Of a DNA stretch of 64,000 bases, positions 38,781-50,369 are shown in pieces (the stretch's first letter is position 1; each line of letters opens with the position of its first letter). Where the stretch lies: the NCBI GenBank assembly GCA_904066235.2, contig CAJFCV020000001.1, positions 8,556,001-8,620,000 on the forward strand. The letters are read 5' to 3'. This DNA is from Bursaphelenchus xylophilus (taxonomy: Eukaryota; Nematoda; Chromadorea; Rhabditida; Aphelenchoididae). Made by a program: the position numbers and the translations under genes. The notes beneath the pieces were generated by a model. It did no database searches and was not told where the DNA came from. It saw nothing but the letters and a program-made list of their open reading frames with translations.

Positions 38781-39122
38781 ATCAATGTATACCATCAAAG
38801 AATAATTTTACAACAATGTAAATTTTCTAAAATACGCAAATAAAACGTAAATAGAATCGGTAAAAAATATAAAAATTTCTCCAGTTTTAGTGAGACCTAT
38901 ACCGTATTCGCTCCACTTTAACTAAAAATTGGCGTCTCCCGAAACGATAAGACGAAATGCCAGGAACGAAGTGCGGGCGCAGCATGCGAATAGAAAATAA
39001 ATATTTTTTTTTGACGGAAATTATGGTTGCTTTTGTTGGAAGATGTAGTAATTGCGTATTTGTACTTACTGCCGGTCTCAAGGCTGTCGTGTTTATAGGC
39101 AGATATTATTATTTACCATAAG
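38781..39122. other. divergent intergenic region rpl-17 / zinc-finger gene
   Basis: About 340 bp with both promoters; nothing else seen. Confidence 0.4.
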
Positions 39123-40086
39123 ATGGAGCAAACATTAGCCTTATCTTGTGATGGATGCGGCTTCTCTTACCAATCGTTTGAATTACTCGCGGATCATCTC
39201 AGAAACCTTTTGTCTGATAGATATCATCAACAGCAGACATATGTCTGTACATGTAATAGCAACTTGCTATACAATATCCAGCAATATATTGCGCATCTTT
39301 CTCTTGAACATGATGCGACAAATCAACAAAGTAAGAAGTAGTACAACTCAAGTGTATTATTGATAGGCTCTTCTGTTCAAAACGTGGGTAGAAGGAAGTA
39401 CATCTGTCCAGAATGTTCGAGAGAGTTTGCCGACAAGAGTAATATGAAAAAACACAGGAAATTGCACTCAGGTATTTTAAATCCAAATGTTGTTTGAATA
39501 TTTAGGTGATAAACCCCATGAATGCAATATCTGTAAACATTCATTTGCCAAAAGAAGTAACCTGACCCAACATCTGGCAATGCATCAACGCTCATCAACG
39601 GATGTCTTTAAGTGTGCGGTTTGTGAAAAGGAATACTTTTCAAAATCGGCATTAAAACTTCATTTTCGAGTTCATACAAATGAATCGCCCTTCAAGTGCA
39701 AAAAATTGGAATGTGACTTGGCATTTAGGTTCGTCGTCCAACAGCCATCTTCCCCGTCCAATACTTACAATATACATAACATTTACAGAACCCGGAAATT
39801 ATTGAACTCTCATGTTAACCGGACACATTCGTCGGTTGTGGGATCAAACCAACGTTCGTATTCCCCTCATTCGGCGCAAAAAGTTGTAAGACAGATAGCC
39901 GAATTAAGTGGAACAAAGATTTCTGAGGACCCTCCATTGAAGGCCTCGGCTACCTCAGCTTTTCAACGGGTGTCTAGTGGATCAAACACGTCGGCGGCTC
40001 CAAGGAACCGGCTTCAACGTCGAGCATCCGAAACTGTAGCGCCAACATCGCAGATGATAAGGTTTAATAGTAGTGTGGACATATAA
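39123..40086 (+). CDS. C2H2 zinc-finger protein
   Basis: Four exons: 39123-39330, 39367-39471, 39506-39728, 39789-40086; 277 residues. The N-terminus has two Cys-rich atypical fingers (CDGCGFSYQSFELLADHL; CTCNSNLL...HLSLEH). Three canonical fingers follow: YICPECSREFADKSNMKKHR, HECNICKHSFAKRSNLTQHL and FKCAVCEKEYFSKSALKLHF, and a fourth, CKKLECDLAFRTRKLLNSHV, that is only complete if 39729-39788 is spliced out. Linkers GDKPHE and NESPFK are of the TGEKP type, suggesting DNA binding. The C-terminus is Ser-rich. I do not recognise the specific gene. The 60-nt last intron is 3n with no stop, so retention would insert 20 residues into finger four. Confidence 0.85.
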
Positions 40087-40410
40087 CAATAAACAAGATC
40101 TGCACTTTGGAGCGTAATAAGGATAAAAGTGTACAACAGTAACAAGTTGGTGGTTGGCTAGAGAAGCGGGATAACTGGTCGAGAAGAGCTAGACGTCTGG
40201 GCTGGAGTAGACGAAGACGAGGAGCTCGGTTTTCTGGAGAGACAGATCAGAGTAAACTAGCCTGGCTTTGGGTTTGTTCGTTCGGAAAGATATACTGTCC
40301 CGTCGCTTTCGTTAGTAAAATGCGTTTTAAAATGTTTACTATTATATTAGATCCTATTCCATCCCGATTCGGTCAACGTCCCATTTTAACCAAAACAAAG
40401 CCAGGCCAGC
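40087..40410. other. convergent intergenic region
   Basis: Between the zinc-finger gene and DPH6 stops; nothing seen. Confidence 0.4.
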
Positions 40411-41336
40411 CTACCCTTCCTTTTCGTCAGCACTCTGGCTGGCTGGTTTGCTTTCAGACGATGAGTACCCATCACTGTACTTGGAGATTAGGGTCACCTT
40501 GGACAACTTGAGGTAAGCGACGGGCGCGACCGCATTGTCCGAATGAAGAACGGCTTCACAGAGGTCGACGGAGATTCTGGATTCATGGAGAGGAGAATCG
40601 ATCACATAAGTCTCGTATTCTCCGCCTTCTCCACAAATATGGGCGCCATATTTCTTATTTGCCTCAATCAGTGGTTCTTTAGCCTAAATATAAACAATTA
40701 ATAATTACTGTAACATCCATACCTCCTTGAGCGTCATTCCAAGATGTTTTGTGGACAGCCCGGCTGATGCGACTTTAATGATTATGGCATCAATCCCGTC
40801 TTGAATCATGTCATCTAGGAGTTCCAGCTGATCTCTTTCCCAAAGATAACAAAGAACTTTGAGTCCCAATCTTTTGCAGACATTCTCCACTCGGTCTTTT
40901 TGATAACTGCTCAGGATAGCTCCCACTGAGACTGCTAAACATGGTTTTGTGAAAAATAAGTTCAACAATCCCTAAATTCTTAATAACAACATCAAATTTA
41001 TATAAACCAACCTTCAATTTCTGGATTCTGGGCTTTAATGGTACTTAACAAACAATACAGGTCCTCCACTTCATCTCCATCTTGCTCTTGGTACTTTCCT
41101 TGCACATTTAATGGCTTTCCTTTGATTTCTTTCCGATATAATGGTAGCTGAAGGGCTGCGGCCATCGCTTTAATTCCCTCGGCACCAACTGACTGATACA
41201 TCCAGGAATCGAGCTCTGCTTCTCCTTGAGGGGGATGGAGATTGGCCAAACAGACGATCTCATGACCTTCCTTCTTTGCTAAATACAAGTTGTACAAGCT
41301 GTCCTTTCCACCCGAGATGAGTCCGACGATCTTCAT
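40411..41336 (-). CDS. DPH6: diphthine-ammonia ligase
   Basis: Three exons: 41336-41012, 40934-40723, 40683-40411; 269 residues, equal to human DPH6 (267). The N-terminal PP-loop of the ATP pyrophosphatase superfamily is seen as LISGGKDSLYNL, followed by VCLANLHPP, DSWMYQSVGAEGI, VGAILSSYQKDRVENVCKRL, LGMTL and HICGEGGEYETYV, all DPH6 hallmarks. It catalyses the last, ATP- and ammonium-dependent amidation of diphthine to diphthamide on eEF2. ATAACAG|AC directly before the ATG is a good trans-splice site. It lies 260 bp downstream of akirin on the same strand, a spacing compatible with an operon. Confidence 0.94.
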
Positions 41337-41596
41337 GTCTGTTATAATATTACTCGTTTTCCCGTCTTTCAGATAGGTGGTCGCATTACCTTAGTCAAGT
41401 TAATCTTGTCAGAAATCATTACCATTTATTTAAAACATCTCAGGAAACAAAGAATTCATAAAAGAGGATACGAATAATAGACTAACTTAAGGTCAATTTA
41501 TTTATTTTCAATAACCCACTCGCGGATTGCAAGGCTTTTAAGAAGGGTGTACTTGACGGGACTTGGTTACTTGTATAGCAGATGTGTAGGGGTTGT

Positions 41597-42380
41597 TCAG
41601 GAAAGATCTGTAACCCATTGATTAGAATATTGTTTAACTTGGTTGAAACCTTAGACTATAACTTACATGAAAGGTCGACTGGAGAATGACGCTCCAATTG
41701 CTCTTTGGCGAATTGCACGTATTCCTGGTGCTTCTCATCCAACTTGCGGTTCAAAACAGTCTCATATTCATGGCGAAGACGCATTTCCTGCTCTTTCAAC
41801 AAACGATCACAGATCAGTTTGACCTGGTTCAGAGAGAAAGCTGGCTTTTCATACAATTCCTTCTTGATATCGACGGATGAGCATGGAGAACGGGTGCTGG
41901 CTGACTGTTCTCCTTCCGAATCACTGCCACTCTGAAATGAACCACACTGTCACCAAATATTCCCGGAATTTATAGCAATTTCTAAATGCAGAAACAAAAT
42001 AAAATACTTACGTGAGAAGAAGACGGAGAAGAAGCACCTCTGCGATAGTCCTGTGGTGAGGGTCCCGTCGATGGCCCCTCTCCAGCGCGCCGCGGAATCA
42101 ACTTCCGACGCTTCAGGTACCGAATTTCAGTGCGAAGATAGTCCTCCAACTGATTACTCGATAAATGCGATGATGAGCGAACGGAAGAAAAAGGCGAGGC
42201 ACTGTTGTCGGTTTCCTCCACCGGTCCACTTGTTTGAGGTAGGTTGGCAGCAAGAGTGCCGAGCTGAGGGCGGAAGGGAGAGCAATGAGTGGGACGAGGT
42301 CGCTTCAATTCTACTCCGGCTTCAGGACTCAGGTAGGCTTCATAATCGTGAGGTCTTTTCACGGCCAAACCACACGTCAT
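41597..42380 (-). CDS. akir-1: akirin, nuclear transcription cofactor
   Basis: Three exons: 42380-42012, 41931-41667, 41607-41597; 214 residues. It starts MTCGLAVKRPHDYEAYLSPE, the akirin N-terminus, with basic clusters (LKRPRP, RYLKRRKLIPRR) as nuclear localisation signals. The C-terminal half has the conserved helix PAFSLNQVKLICDRLLKEQE and RLRHEYETVLNRKLDEKHQE. The terminal exon is only 11 nt and encodes the end ...SYLS, matching the SYVS end of vertebrate akirins, which supports this tiny exon. Akirins bridge transcription factors and SWI/SNF-type chromatin remodellers in immunity and muscle/meiosis functions. Confidence 0.93.
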
Positions 42381-45072
42381 GATGTATATAGACTACACTG
42401 AATGATGTGATCGATAACTATATCACTACGATTCACGCTTTACAACCAACTTTCGCGGAGAAAATGGGGAAGTGAAGGTTTTGAAATCGTCCAAAAAAGA
42501 TCGATCAGAAAAAGAATATTCACGGCAAGCACGGCCTTTTCAGACATTCAAAGGCCATTTCTTAATATCTTTCAAAAAATCGATGTTCTTCATCCCTCAG
42601 ATTTTAATCGACAAATTTCCCAAACCGAAAGTCCCTAAAAATTTTGATTTCAAAAGAAATTGTTACAGACCAACGAAAGGAATAATATTTGCGCAGCATG
42701 GGGAAAAATCAATTTCCAGCGAAAAAACGGAAACTCGGCATATACGCGAGCCGAAACAGCAACTGTCAGAGGAAAGTTGGTTGCGCGGCCGGTACCCAAG
42801 TTGAAGATCGAGACCACGCGCAGGTCCGAAACTCAAACGGACGGCGTCGAAAGCGGGTCTTTTCTGTCTCATTCTTTCCCGTCTTCCATTTAATTCCACC
42901 AAGTTTTCGCCACGAGAGCGGGAGACGAGCAAACAACCTTGTTCAGCTGCGCCCGAGTCTGTCTCCAACTTGCAGTCTGCTCCGAACATGTTATACGGGA
43001 TTGTTTCGCAGAGCGCGCCCGACATTTTATCGGTCTTTTGTTACCTTTTTTTGACCAGCGGGTTTCTTAGTGGCGTGTAAATGAGAGGTTGGGGGTAATT
43101 AATTACACTAATTAATGGCAAATTTAAACCGGAAAACAAGTTAACTGAGTACTTTTCAACGCACCCCATTTGACTCGGCCAAATTGTTTACTGCTCACGC
43201 GTGTTTCCGATTGGATTTTTATGGCCACACAGTTGAGAACGTCAAAAGCTTGACATAGCGTGATTGGGAATGGTCCCCATCTTATGATTAGCATCGACCG
43301 AGACTTTGTTTTCTCTGGATAAACAAGAAAAAAGGTCTAGATCCAGAGTTATCCGTGGATTCAGCTGGTTGTTTACTTATTTACTTTCTCTTGCAGATAG
43401 ATAATCGAGTGGATTCTGGGTTCCGAGTTTTGAGCGACCGATCAAAAGTAGCAATATTCCTTGTTTCTATAGGTTTTGATGTTTTTCATCTGGTTTAAGA
43501 CCTGCGTTCAATTATAACTACTTTCGTTGTTCCCTGAGATTGTAAATTATATGGAAATTTCAGGGTTTCCGCCTATATTGAACTACTTATAGCTTTAAAT
43601 GGCAAATGAGTCCAAGGACACTAAACGGTAATTGTTTATTTACTCCACAAATCCTCCTCAATTGGACCCTTAGGCTCTCCCTGACTCCTTCCCTTGTTGT
43701 TGCTAGCGTCTGAGGCTCGGAAGATTAATGAGAATTGATTGCAAAAAATATACTTGTGACAACTTTTGACGGATATTTGTTTAGATGATGTCTCTAGAGT
43801 TATTTTCCTTTTTTGAAACGAAACTTCCTCATCCTTTCATAGGTCGTTTGGTTGGGAGAGACGGCAGATATTGAACATCTGCCGTTAGAAGGATAAATGC
43901 CCCAAAAAGACTTCCGGCCGAGAAGAGCCGCTTCTGTCAACTCTTGTTGTAAATGTCCTCTTTGGGAGATGGATGTGGAGGTTTTGATCTGTGCCCGTTC
44001 GAAGATCCCTATCAGTTCTTTTGTCCGGGACATGAATTGAACAAGATGCAGACCCTACATTGTTTTTCGGAGGGGAAGTTGGCTGTCTTTCGACCGTTCT
44101 CTTCCTTTCATCGCTGTTAATTTTTTATTTATCGCAATTAATTCTTCCTTCACGTTTATAATTAATGTCTTTTATGTGGAAAGTACTGTTTTCTGAGTCC
44201 TGAGGTAACTATTCTCAGAGTTTTTGTCAAGGGTTGTGTTTACAGTTTACAAGAGCATTCGGTAATCGAATTATCTGCTTCAGAGTGTCATTCGGTTCTT
44301 CAAACGATGTCAGATTAATTGTGTATGACGAGCCCAACTGTGCCACATACACGTTTCACAAGAAAAAGGAGCATCCGAGGTAAGTGGAGATGAAAATTGG
44401 GGTCCCTTTGCCGTCTCGGAGAGCCGCCTTTGATAAGAACAGGTCTCCAAATTCATATCTCACGCTTCTCTCATTTCTGAAATGGTTCTCGTTGAGGTCA
44501 CCGACCAAACTGTGGGTTCCCATTACAAGGCCACATTTCTCGCCTCGAATGGCTTTATAAAAGCTGTTCGTTATGTGTTTTTCTTTTGCTTCTGGCCCAT
44601 TTTCGACTTGCATTCGGCCTCCGGGTCTCTTAATTAGATCACTAAAAGAGGCACAGGATCGATGGCTGAAACAAAAAAATGCGCGTTTTAAAGGATTTTT
44701 ACATCGGCTCTATGAAAATTCGACCCTTCCTCGCTGTCGTCTTTTCCCGGTCTTTTTGCACTAAACTCTCGTTGAATGCCTTTTTCCATTCGGACGCGAA
44801 GGGAATAAGAGACGGGACTGCTCTCGCCCAGTTTCGACCTCCCCCCTCATCCGAACACTCTGTCGCCCTCTGTTTTTTTGATTGTTCTTGTGGCCTATCC
44901 GTGCTCCAGGCCTCGTCCTATCATTACCTCTTCTTTTTATTTTTTTTTGTCTTTTTTGATCGATTTCCGTGTGTTTGAAACGGGTTCGGCTCTTGTCGTG
45001 TCGTTGTTCAATCCCCAAAGTTGAGGCCCCAATCTCTGTCTCGTCTGCATTTCGTGTCCCTTTCGTCGCTGT
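42381..45072. other. intergenic, akirin to CaaX protein gene
   Basis: 2.7 kb with several short ORFs, none with recognisable similarity, splice logic or codon support. Presumed promoter and 5' UTR of neighbours. Confidence 0.4.
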
Positions 45073-45639
45073 ATGGATTCAAGTGATCGTTCTAGGTCCG
45101 AGACTCCGGATCGAGTTTTGGTGAGGAGCGAGAACTGCGAGGAGCCGCGGCCCATCTCCCCACCCGCTCATCTTTTCACCCCGCCCGACGCACGGACTCC
45201 GGAAAGGTTGGTGGAGTTTGATTTAGAATTATTTGTGTGTTTAGAGAATGCCCTCCGGGTGTGAAAATATTCCCTTCCTTCCAAAAAGAGAATTTATAGG
45301 AAAATGGACTCTGAAGTGGATAACCCGTTCCGGCCGAAGGATGTCCTCTACAATGAAGTGGACCCAATTGTTGAAGCCTATAAGACGAAGCCTTTCCCTC
45401 CATCGCCCTCAGGGTCTCCCATTCCTCAAGATCTCACTCCCTTCAAGAATGGTCGACATGTCACTCTAGAATGTGGGGTAGTGCATTCTGACAGTGCACA
45501 TGTCAGCGAGACACATCCTCTGACACATCCAGATCAAAAGAAAGGAGAGAATGGTCTCTCCGATCTTCCTCCTCCCAATAACGTGGAATTGGTCCATCTG
45601 GAAAAGAAAAAGAAATGTTGTTGTTGCTCAGTACAATAA
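45073..45639 (+). CDS. small Pro-rich protein with C-terminal CaaX box
   Basis: Two exons: 45073-45206 and 45300-45639; 157 residues. I do not recognise the family. It has a Pro/Ser-rich charged N-terminus (SETPDRVLVRSENC, TPPDARTPER), then EVDNPFRPKDVLYNEVDPIV, a KPFPPSPSGSPIP segment, and a C-terminus of four Lys plus four Cys ending CSVQ. That end reads as polybasic patch, palmitoylation-type cysteines and a prenylation CaaX box, so peripheral membrane attachment is predicted. An alternative acceptor at about 45245 leads to an early in-frame stop, so the acceptor at 45299 is chosen; it keeps phase. The start could instead be the in-frame ATG at 45304 (111 residues). The coherent C-terminus argues for a real gene. 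Confidence 0.65.
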
Positions 45640-46455
45640 CTTCCAACACCTTCTAATATTTACAAGCATAAGTATTCAGGCCCTCAGGGTCGCGCCTTGT
45701 GTGCGTTAAGACCAAACATGGTCATAATTTGGAGTTTGTGCATAATGCCGTCCGCATCTTTGTTGAAAACGTTTGAATCGATTGTCTTTCGCTTCTTTTG
45801 CCACAAGAATAACATTAGCATTCTTCTCATGCCTCAAGTGATTTCTTTTTTTGTTTTCCAACAGTTGTTAATTAGTGCAAATCATTTTTTTTCACGCTTT
45901 ACTCATATTTCTTAGCCGTCCATAGCGCTTTTCTCACAGGATATTGTAATTTGTCACAGGAAATGTTAATATGAGCCAGTCGGGAAAATAATTCTGACTC
46001 GTCACTCAAAATGTCAAAAAAATGGTGTAGTCGCGCAGGAAATGATGGGCGATCCCAGACGCGACGAGTCCGAATTATTTTCCCGACCTACTGATAGTTG
46101 TTGTTTATAGCCTTCTGTACTTAAAATAGTTTTGTTCTAGCGCTAATACGCAACTCTTTTGGGTACTAGATTTATGTTCCTTTATCTAGTACTCTTGGCA
46201 CCAGGAATATTTAAGTCGGACATTTTCATCTTTTTATATATACGGTCACTCGAAGATGTTTCCGAAGGCAGGGGGCCATTGTTGTACCTTGGTATGTTTG
46301 TTTCCGTCCTTTGCTTTTTTTAAGCCTTGACAGAGTTTTTGATATTCTCCCTGATTCCCTAAGCTGCGATTCTGTTTGTAAATTTAAAGTTACGCTTTCT
46401 TTGTTATAACGACAAGTTCAATGTATAAATAAATATATCACAAAAATTTTATAAT
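45640..46455. other. convergent intergenic region with one MITE
   Basis: No coding exon; contains the MITE copy at 45977-46093. Confidence 0.4.
45977..46093. mobile_element. MITE, same family as 26396-26548
   Basis: 117 bp. The left end CAGTCGGGAAAATAATTC pairs with the right end GAATTATTTTCCCGAC; GACTCGTC is also inverted at both ends; the interior shares GATGGGCGAT. Confidence 0.75.
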
Positions 46456-48367
46456 TCATACAAGAGCGAGGTCGGCGATGTTACAAAAGGCGGCAGTTTG
46501 GGCAGAGGTTATCAAGAATCCATTTTTTGTTATTATAAGGCCATTGATCTTACTCCATAAGGCACTCGTTGAAGCGAATGATTCCGTTATTACCCAACTT
46601 TGCACAGCGTCGTCCTGTGAGATAACAAGTTATATTATTTCTGATGACTTTGTTTTTAGTTTAAAAGTTTGCATTGTGAATTTTTGTTTACCTGAAATCG
46701 TATTCTCAAAATATGGCTGGAATTACTTTTGTCGCTCCAAATATGCCCTGCAGGTGAAGCTCCCACCCAGAGATCTTTGTCATCACTTATGATTTTGGTC
46801 GGAGAACTCATAATTCCGATGGTTGTAATGGGAATAAGCGTGAAATCTTTTCTTAACTCATATACCAGAATCTCCTGGAATTAGTTGCATAGAGATTTAT
46901 GATTCTCGACTTCCACTTTACTCTATTTACCCCGACTTACTCTAGAATACTTAAGTCCTAGGAAAATTCGAGAAGTCTGGGGGTCATGGAACAGAGAAGT
47001 GGGACCTTGTAAGCCTCTGGAAAGAATTATGCCGATCGTTTGTCATCTCACCGTTCTAACGACACTGTTGTTTTCCCGTTGTACATTAATAATTGCCCAT
47101 AACCTCGATAGAAAAGGACCTCCAGAACCTGGAGATAGGGATTAGAGAAGTAATGGGGCTTCACAAGAACGAAACGACCCGGCGATAACACCGATATATC
47201 CGTTGAACTGTAAAATATGATTATACGGAAGAGACAGGAAATATAGAGAAAGGGATTAATGAGGTAAGGGTAATAAAATGCAAAGTACCCGTCAAAGGTA
47301 GCATCTTCGATTGTTTGCAGATGGAGAAGAGCGAGTTTCTGAAGTCTGAGCTCGAACACTTCCACCGAAGTTTTATCGCTTTGCCTATTTAGCACATAAA
47401 CGAACGCTCGGTACTTGTTCTGAGAGAGCGATCCCTCCACGTGGATATGGGCGGAAATTGGATGGAATCTCTGTAAATAGACCTTATTAGGACTGCCTTG
47501 TCACGTCGTCGGATTAGAGACGGAGCTCGGTCGGATGTCTTTTCATGGATGTTTTATTTGGGCGTGACTCTAGAAATGTCTCACAAATTTATGCAGTTCT
47601 AAGTTTAGGGTTTCAGTTACTCATGCGTTAAACAAAAAGCCGTGTTTTAGTCAGCAAAGTTAGGAGTTATCGTATTGCAGATTATGAGTTTTACGACCAC
47701 GGCGCATCATTTAGTTAGCTTATCTTTGCTTCATTTATTACTTTCCAAACAAATTCCTGTCATCCCCGTAACAGGCCTGTCGAATTTATGAAAACCGACC
47801 ACACGCCAAAGTCACGTTTTCTTGTCTTTTCTCTTCCGGAATCCCTTTTTGTAATCCTTACCTCAGAATCCTTCCATTCCGTTACATAGAGTTCCTGCAG
47901 GCTTATGTTATTCATATTTTCTTTTGTCTCTTTCAACGGAATTATGTGCACTCGAACATTTTTGTGGACGGCATGGAAGGCGAGGGCCACGTTCAGTGTT
48001 CTCGACTCGGTCACGGTGAGGACGCCGTTCTCTAAAAGTTTGCGTGGCATTGTTTGGGACGGGATTGGGTTACCGAATTGAGGAAGGTGCTTGCATTTCC
48101 CTGGCTTGTGCTGGTAAATGGAGGGGGCTTCTTGAACGAATAGGCTGAAGACGGATGAAGTCAATAAAATACAAAATTCTGTATTTTATGGTTTTGTTTG
48201 CCTTGTAATATACTTTGCATACGATAATATAATTGGCAGGTTACGTTCGGGACTGTGTGAATTTTACCCATCCCGCATGTCTGTCCCCCAACTTACGACA
48301 CACGTAGTGTAACGCCCGTGAAGATGGCAAATCCCGCACTCAGCCAGATCTTTCGTTTCCAGTCCAT
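46456..48367 (-). CDS. paraoxonase-like membrane protein, MEC-6/POML type
   Basis: Seven exons: 48367-48297, 48144-47862, 47470-47289, 47207-47052, 47016-46941, 46874-46692, 46614-46456; 369 residues, normal for PON proteins. The N-terminus (WKRKIWLSAGFAIFTGVTLR) is one uncleaved-looking membrane anchor, then IYQHKPGKCKHL. The propeller repeats align with PON: FHPISAHIHVEG, AFVYVLNRQSDKTSVEVFEL, ISVLSPGRFVLVKPHYFSNP, LQVLEVLFYRGYGQLLMYNG, DDKDLWVGASPAGHI and a C-terminal LITSAQTAAFCNIADLALV. Expected calcium-ligand posit­ions look altered (TDI instead of NDI; GPTSLF instead of GxNGIN), as one would expect for chaperone-like MEC-6/POML proteins that support DEG/ENaC and acetylcholine channels rather than active lactonases. 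Which paralog it is cannot be told. Confidence 0.83.
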
Positions 48368-49653
48368 TGGCATCGGGGTGCAACACAAAAACTCGAGAGT
48401 GCCCCTTTCCCGCTCGCCCGCTTCCCCCGGCCCGACTCATGAATTGCCATGGCTTCAGAAGGCCAAGGAGTTTTTCTGTTCGAATGCATAATCGATGTTG
48501 AGGTCGGCCATACATTACACATGTTCCCAAATAATTGTCTCGGTCTGGGTGATTGGTCTGCCGAGTTTTGGGTAAACATGATATTTATAAGGAAATTGCA
48601 CGTAAACCCGACTTGCAATTCGATAGGGCGTTTGTTTCGGAGAACAGAGAGAGCGAAAGAAGATACGGCAGAGAAAAGGTTATGATTCCCGAAAATGGAA
48701 TTAGCGGATCTGAAAACGGATTAGGAGGGGAAGTTTCTCCCGAAAAAAGCAATTGTTTTATTTTTGCTTATACTTTTGGCCGCCATGGACTTTCGGTCTG
48801 AAATTCGATGACTGTTGATGAGGGAGCGTTTCTTTGTTTATCTCGCATGTTTTCGTAAAGCGGTCGCGTTTTTTTGTCGTAGAAACAATGCCTTTTTTGG
48901 GGTCAGATGCATGTGGAATATGTTCTGTAGGTATTTTGTTGTGTTTTTCGTGTCTAATGTCTACTTTTGATTACCTTATTGTATAACGTGATATTGTTAG
49001 TCATCAATTATCATTGTTAAGTCCTAAAAGTCATTAAATTCTTGCATTCGTAATGGCCTCAATTAACCCTCTGCTGCTCTCTGACCTCTTCTAAATTATT
49101 CATGGACAGTCTTTTCCCTGAGGGCAGAGTCCTGTCCCCATTCCCTGAGGGCCGGTTCCTACCGAGATTGTGTGCTTTTATGGGTCCGATGCCTTTCCTC
49201 GGGCCCTTTATTCTCGAAAATCGATTTCTTTTTCTTTCCTTGTTATTCTTTCCTCTTCTTCCTCGTTTCGAACGCCGCACAACTTTTAACTTTACTCATT
49301 TCTTTTTGGGAAACGTAATTGGAACAGATGGTTTTCCGGTGTTAATGTTGTTTTTGCAATTTTTTTCCGCTCCTATCAGATATTTTATGCAAATAGTGGT
49401 ATTTATGAGCAATTACAATGTTATTTTATAAAACGTAACAAAAGGTTTTGTGATTTTGGACCGCTCTTTATATTTTTTTATATTAAATTTACCTTTTTGG
49501 ATACGTTAATATTGACTCGATGAAGTGGGGAGCTTTTTTAGCGGATTACAAAATTGTCATTTGTTAGTATCCGTAATGTTCGCCTAAATAAAGTCCGCGT
49601 GTTAATAAGATTGGCCTATTATTTACTATAACATCCGATTCCAGTCATTCAAG
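48368..49653. other. divergent intergenic region POML-like / cpx-1
   Basis: 1.3 kb with both promoters; CCGATTCCAG at 49635-49644 is a candidate trans-splice acceptor for cpx-1. No other feature. Confidence 0.4.
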
Positions 49654-50097
49654 ATGGCGTCGTTTATAATGAAGCAGATGATCGGGAACAAGTTCGAGGA
49701 GGTCAGCGGAGGACTCAGCAAGATGGGCGGCGACGACGGCGAGGCCAAGACTGAGACCGGCGAGGATCCAGAGGTAGTGGCTGCTCGGTTGGAACAGGAG
49801 GAACGACGCAAGGAGAAGCATCGCAAAATGGAAGCGGAAAGAGAAAAGATGCGCGGCGACATCAGAAGCAAATATAACATCCAGAAGAAGGAAGAGGGCA
49901 TGCAATTGGACATGGGCGCCGATGGACGAATCGGGTCGGCCATCAAGAAGACTCCCGAACAATTAGCGGCCGAAATGAATGCCCAAGACGACTCTCTGAT
50001 CGGCCAGTTGGGTCTCACCGAACATGTGGAGAAGGCCAAGACTGCCGTAAATGGGGCCTTGGACACCGTCAAAGGGTTCCTACCCTTTGGCAAGTAA
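49654..50097 (+). CDS. cpx-1: complexin
   Basis: Single exon, 147 residues (C. elegans CPX-1 is about 143). It starts ASFIMKQMIGNKFEEVSGGL, the N-terminal activating region, then the accessory and central helices EVVAARLEQEERRKEKHRKM and EREKMRGDIRSKYNIQKKEE, which in complexins lie along the SNARE bundle. The C-terminal region ends VKGFLPFGK, an amphipathic membrane-binding tail with no CaaX box. Complexin clamps and promotes Ca-triggered synaptic vesicle fusion. The acceptor ending at 49644 is 9 bases from the ATG. AATAAA lies at 50214. Confidence 0.95.
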   Translation: MASFIMKQMIGNKFEEVSGGLSKMGGDDGEAKTETGEDPEVVAARLEQEERRKEKHRKMEAEREKMRGDIRSKYNIQKKEEGMQLDMGADGRIGSAIKKTPEQLAAEMNAQDDSLIGQLGLTEHVEKAKTAVNGALDTVKGFLPFGK

Positions 50098-50213
50098 TCG
50101 AACGTTCACTTAATGCCCGGTGATATATACAGACACACTTGTTTCTATTGTAACATTCACAGTCAGCCGATCTCAATAACGAAAACAGATTGTATATTGG
50201 TAAAGAGTAGTCG

Positions 50214-50219
50214 AATAAA
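50214..50219 (+). promoter_or_regulatory. polyadenylation signal of cpx-1
   Basis: AATAAA about 115 bases after the stop codon. Confidence 0.5.
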
Positions 50220-50369
50220 CCAAATTACTTTTTCATTTACTATATTACAGTACTCCGTATTGTCCTAGAATTCGAATAATGTCGAGCGGAAGAGATATGC
50301 AAAGTCACGGGTTTAAGGTAAGGCTTAAGTGAATCCATCGAAAGTGCGAAGAAAAGGATTGGAATTAAA

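Noticed and set aside
42472..44613. Several 80-120 codon ORFs between akirin and the CaaX gene
   Set aside because: Overlap on both strands, no motifs, and none joins others through plausible splice sites.
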